From Patescibacteria group bacterium (GTDB lineage: Bacteria; Patescibacteriota; Microgenomatia; PFEM01; JAHIFH01), in contig JAHIFH010000004.1 of the NCBI GenBank assembly GCA_018900995.1, positions 1 to 13,965 on the forward strand: 13,965 bases of DNA, written 5' to 3'. Positions 12,776 through 13,965 of the stretch are shown piece by piece (the first letter of the stretch is position 1; every line of letters begins with the position of its first letter). A program made the position numbers and the translations under genes. A model generated the notes under the pieces. It was given only the letters and a program-made list of their open reading frames with translations, did not search any database and was not told the DNA's origin.

Positions 12776-13357
12776 CTAAATAAATAATTTTAACAAAATT
12801 AAAGGAATCATACTGCCAATCAAGACACTCAAAAGGCTCTCGCCAAGGGTATGCCTTTGAAGCTTAACTCTAGACCAAATTAAAACTGGCAATAACAAAT
12901 CCAAGGGGAAATATTTCGCCCCAAAAACTAAACTCACCACCATTACGCTAAAAGCAAGAATGCCTACATGAATACTGATTTTGTAATAAGGAGAGACTAA
13001 ATAATAGACCAAAATAATCAGAAAAGACCCAATTCCAGCGAGAATAATAACCCTAGGTATGCCTATTAAAAATAAAATCAGCAGAGAAAGAATATAAGAT
13101 GGGGAGGAGGCATTGAAGAAAATTCTTCTTTTCTTCTTATCAACTACTTCTATTCCATCTAGTTTTCCGGTTCCCACTAAGATTTTCAGTATTAAGAATG
13201 GAAGGATAGTTATCAAGAAAGCATAAATTGAGGCGTAAATAAAAGAGCTAACATTTAAACCCATCAATCCCAAAAAAAGAACATAGGTAAAAACCGTCCC
13301 TGTTATAGCTGGGTAAAGAGTTATGGAGATTAACCTTGCTAGTTTTTTAGTTTCCAT
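12776..13357 (-). CDS. Divergent PAP2-like integral membrane protein
   Basis: This 193-residue protein has about six hydrophobic helices. It shows a reduced form of the three PAP2 phosphatase motifs: a basic stretch VDKKKRR (72-78) in place of KX6RP, KISIH (126-130) in place of PSGH, and SRVKLQRHTLGE (162-173) in place of SRX5HX3D, keeping Ser162, Arg163 and His169 but with Glu173 where Asp is usual. The family dephosphorylates lipid phosphates at the membrane. With two histidines kept, activity is possible; the Glu change makes it uncertain. It overlaps the 3' end of the glycosyltransferase gene by 19 nt, so the two are coupled and may act in cell-envelope glycan or lipid-carrier metabolism. 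A non-enzymatic role is the alternative. Start ATG at 13357 fits the first helix. Confidence 0.7.
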   Translation of the reverse strand: METKKLARLISITLYPAITGTVFTYVLFLGLMGLNVSSFIYASIYAFLITILPFLILKILVGTGKLDGIEVVDKKKRRIFFNASSPSYILSLLILFLIGIPRVIILAGIGSFLIILVYYLVSPYYKISIHVGILAFSVMVVSLVFGAKYFPLDLLLPVLIWSRVKLQRHTLGESLLSVLIGSMIPLILLKLFI

Positions 13358-13965
13358 TTTTTCTTAATAAATTCTTTAATTTCTTTTTTAAACCTTTCTT
13401 TAGAAAATTTTTTCGCTTGTTTTCGGCAATCTTCTGGTTTGTATTTTTCTGGTTTAAATTTTTTCAAAACTTCAGCCAAACTTTCAATTGTTAACTTATC
13501 TAGAAAAATTCCGGTTTTGCCTTCAACCACTGACTCCAAATATCCTCCACCCCGAAAAGCAATCACCGGGCGACCAGCAGCCATCGCCTCTACTGGTGTT
13601 ACTCCAAAGTCTTCATCTGTTGCTAGGGCTAGAAAAGCCCGACATTGACCGTAATAACGATAAAGCTCTTTATCAGAAACTCGCCCTAGAAGCTCCACTC
13701 CTCTACCCTTCAGAGATTCCAACTTACCACCAAACCACTTTAACCCTGCTGGCTCGCCTAAAACCTTTAAAGACACCCCTGTTTTTTTAGCCGCCTCTGT
13801 TGCCAATTCAATCCCTTTAGCTCCTACTATTCGAGAAACAATTAAATAATAAGAACCTGCTCCTTTTGTCGCAGAACCTTGTTTCTCGCTGCGCTCGAAA
13901 TAATTCTTAGGCTTAAGTCCGCGGGTAGCTTGACTAATTTTTTCTACTTCAACTGGTGGGTAAAT
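13339..13965 (-). CDS. GT4-family glycosyltransferase, C-terminal part (5' end outside window)
   Basis: The frame is open from the right edge (base 13965) to a TAG at 13339, giving 208 residues with no ATG. It is the C-terminal Rossmann half of a GT-B glycosyltransferase. It begins IYPPVEVEKI, followed by YYLIVSRIVGAKGIELA, VLGEP, VELLGRVSDKELYRYYGQC, then AFLALATDEDFGVTPVEAMA with the E-x7-E nucleotide-sugar pattern, and PVIAFRGGGYLESVVEGKTG. It should transfer a sugar from a nucleotide donor onto a lipid or surface glycan in the cytoplasm; donor and acceptor cannot be read. A stretch of about 15 residues (FERSEKQGSATKGAG) between PPV and the VSR strand looks inserted. It is the first visible gene of the operon and overlaps the PAP2-like gene by 19 nt. 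A TTG at 13806 is only an internal codon. Confidence 0.9.
   Translation of the reverse strand: MYPPVEVEKISQATRGLKPKNYFERSEKQGSATKGAGSYYLIVSRIVGAKGIELATEAAKKTGVSLKVLGEPAGLKWFGGKLESLKGRGVELLGRVSDKELYRYYGQCRAFLALATDEDFGVTPVEAMAAGRPVIAFRGGGYLESVVEGKTGIFLDKLTIESLAEVLKKFKPEKYKPEDCRKQAKKFSKERFKKEIKEFIKKKWKLKN
13858..13900 (-). repeat. Small GC-rich inverted-repeat insert in the glycosyltransferase
   Basis: The segment encodes FERSEKQGSATKGA within a variable loop. It includes an imperfect palindrome at 13882-13900 (TTTCTCGCTGCGCTCGAAA) and CGCAG (13870-13874) pairing with CTGCG (13889-13893). It is visibly richer in G+C than the AT-rich flanks. It keeps the frame. It resembles dispersed palindromic elements that insert in frame into genes, as known in Rickettsia, but only one copy is seen here. 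Confidence 0.4.

Noticed and set aside
1..13965. tRNA, rRNA, CRISPR array or riboswitch
   Set aside because: I saw no cloverleaf, no regularly spaced repeats and no untranslated leader long enough for a riboswitch; nearly all bases are coding.

Overview
This window is densely coding and almost entirely on the minus strand. It has 12 complete minus-strand or plus-strand genes, one gene cut off at each end, very short or overlapping junctions, and no gap over about 135 bases. The mix suggests a small-genome bacterium of the Patescibacteria/CPR type, perhaps the Microgenomates group. RecF and Fpg/MutM are bacterial families. The ATP-dependent DNA ligase and endonuclease Q are better known from archaea but also occur in CPR bacteria. 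TGA works as a stop, so the altered code of SR1/Gracilibacteria does not apply. No gene has a strong Shine-Dalgarno sequence, and at least two promoters sit directly on their start codons. The taxonomic placement is inference from gene content, not a measured match.

Layout from right to left, in the direction of transcription: (1) A six-gene chain at 13965-9439 with overlaps or gaps of 1-15 nt: GT4 glycosyltransferase (5' end outside the window), divergent PAP2-like membrane protein, MutM/Fpg glycosylase, RecF, NAD(P)H-hydrate dehydratase NnrD, and a ferredoxin-thioredoxin fusion. (2) A lone plus-strand gene at 9158-9436 for a DUF5654-like membrane protein, tail-to-tail with the chain above and divergent from Fic. 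(3) A coupled unit at 9120-6090: Fic protein, 64-aa two-helix membrane protein, ATP-dependent DNA ligase. (4) An unrecognised 197-aa gene with its own promoter-like sequence. (5) An ion-transport pair: a P2-type cation ATPase and a CaCA-family Na+/Ca2+ exchanger. (6) At the left edge, 3 nt after the exchanger, an endonuclease Q gene that runs out of the window and is interrupted in frame by an intein of about 412 residues.

The most notable item is that intein. It lies at 121-1356, has all the splicing landmarks (Cys1, TxxH block, His-Asn end, Cys+1), a LAGLIDADG homing-endonuclease core with both acidic positions kept, and a four-cysteine knuckle. It is inserted directly after a predicted metal-binding histidine of the PHP nuclease domain, so the nuclease should be inactive until splicing. 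Four DNA-repair genes (endoQ, ligase, mutM, recF) lie within 12 kb on one strand. Together they could cover deaminated-base incision, sealing, oxidised-base removal and gap repair, although they belong to separate transcription units.
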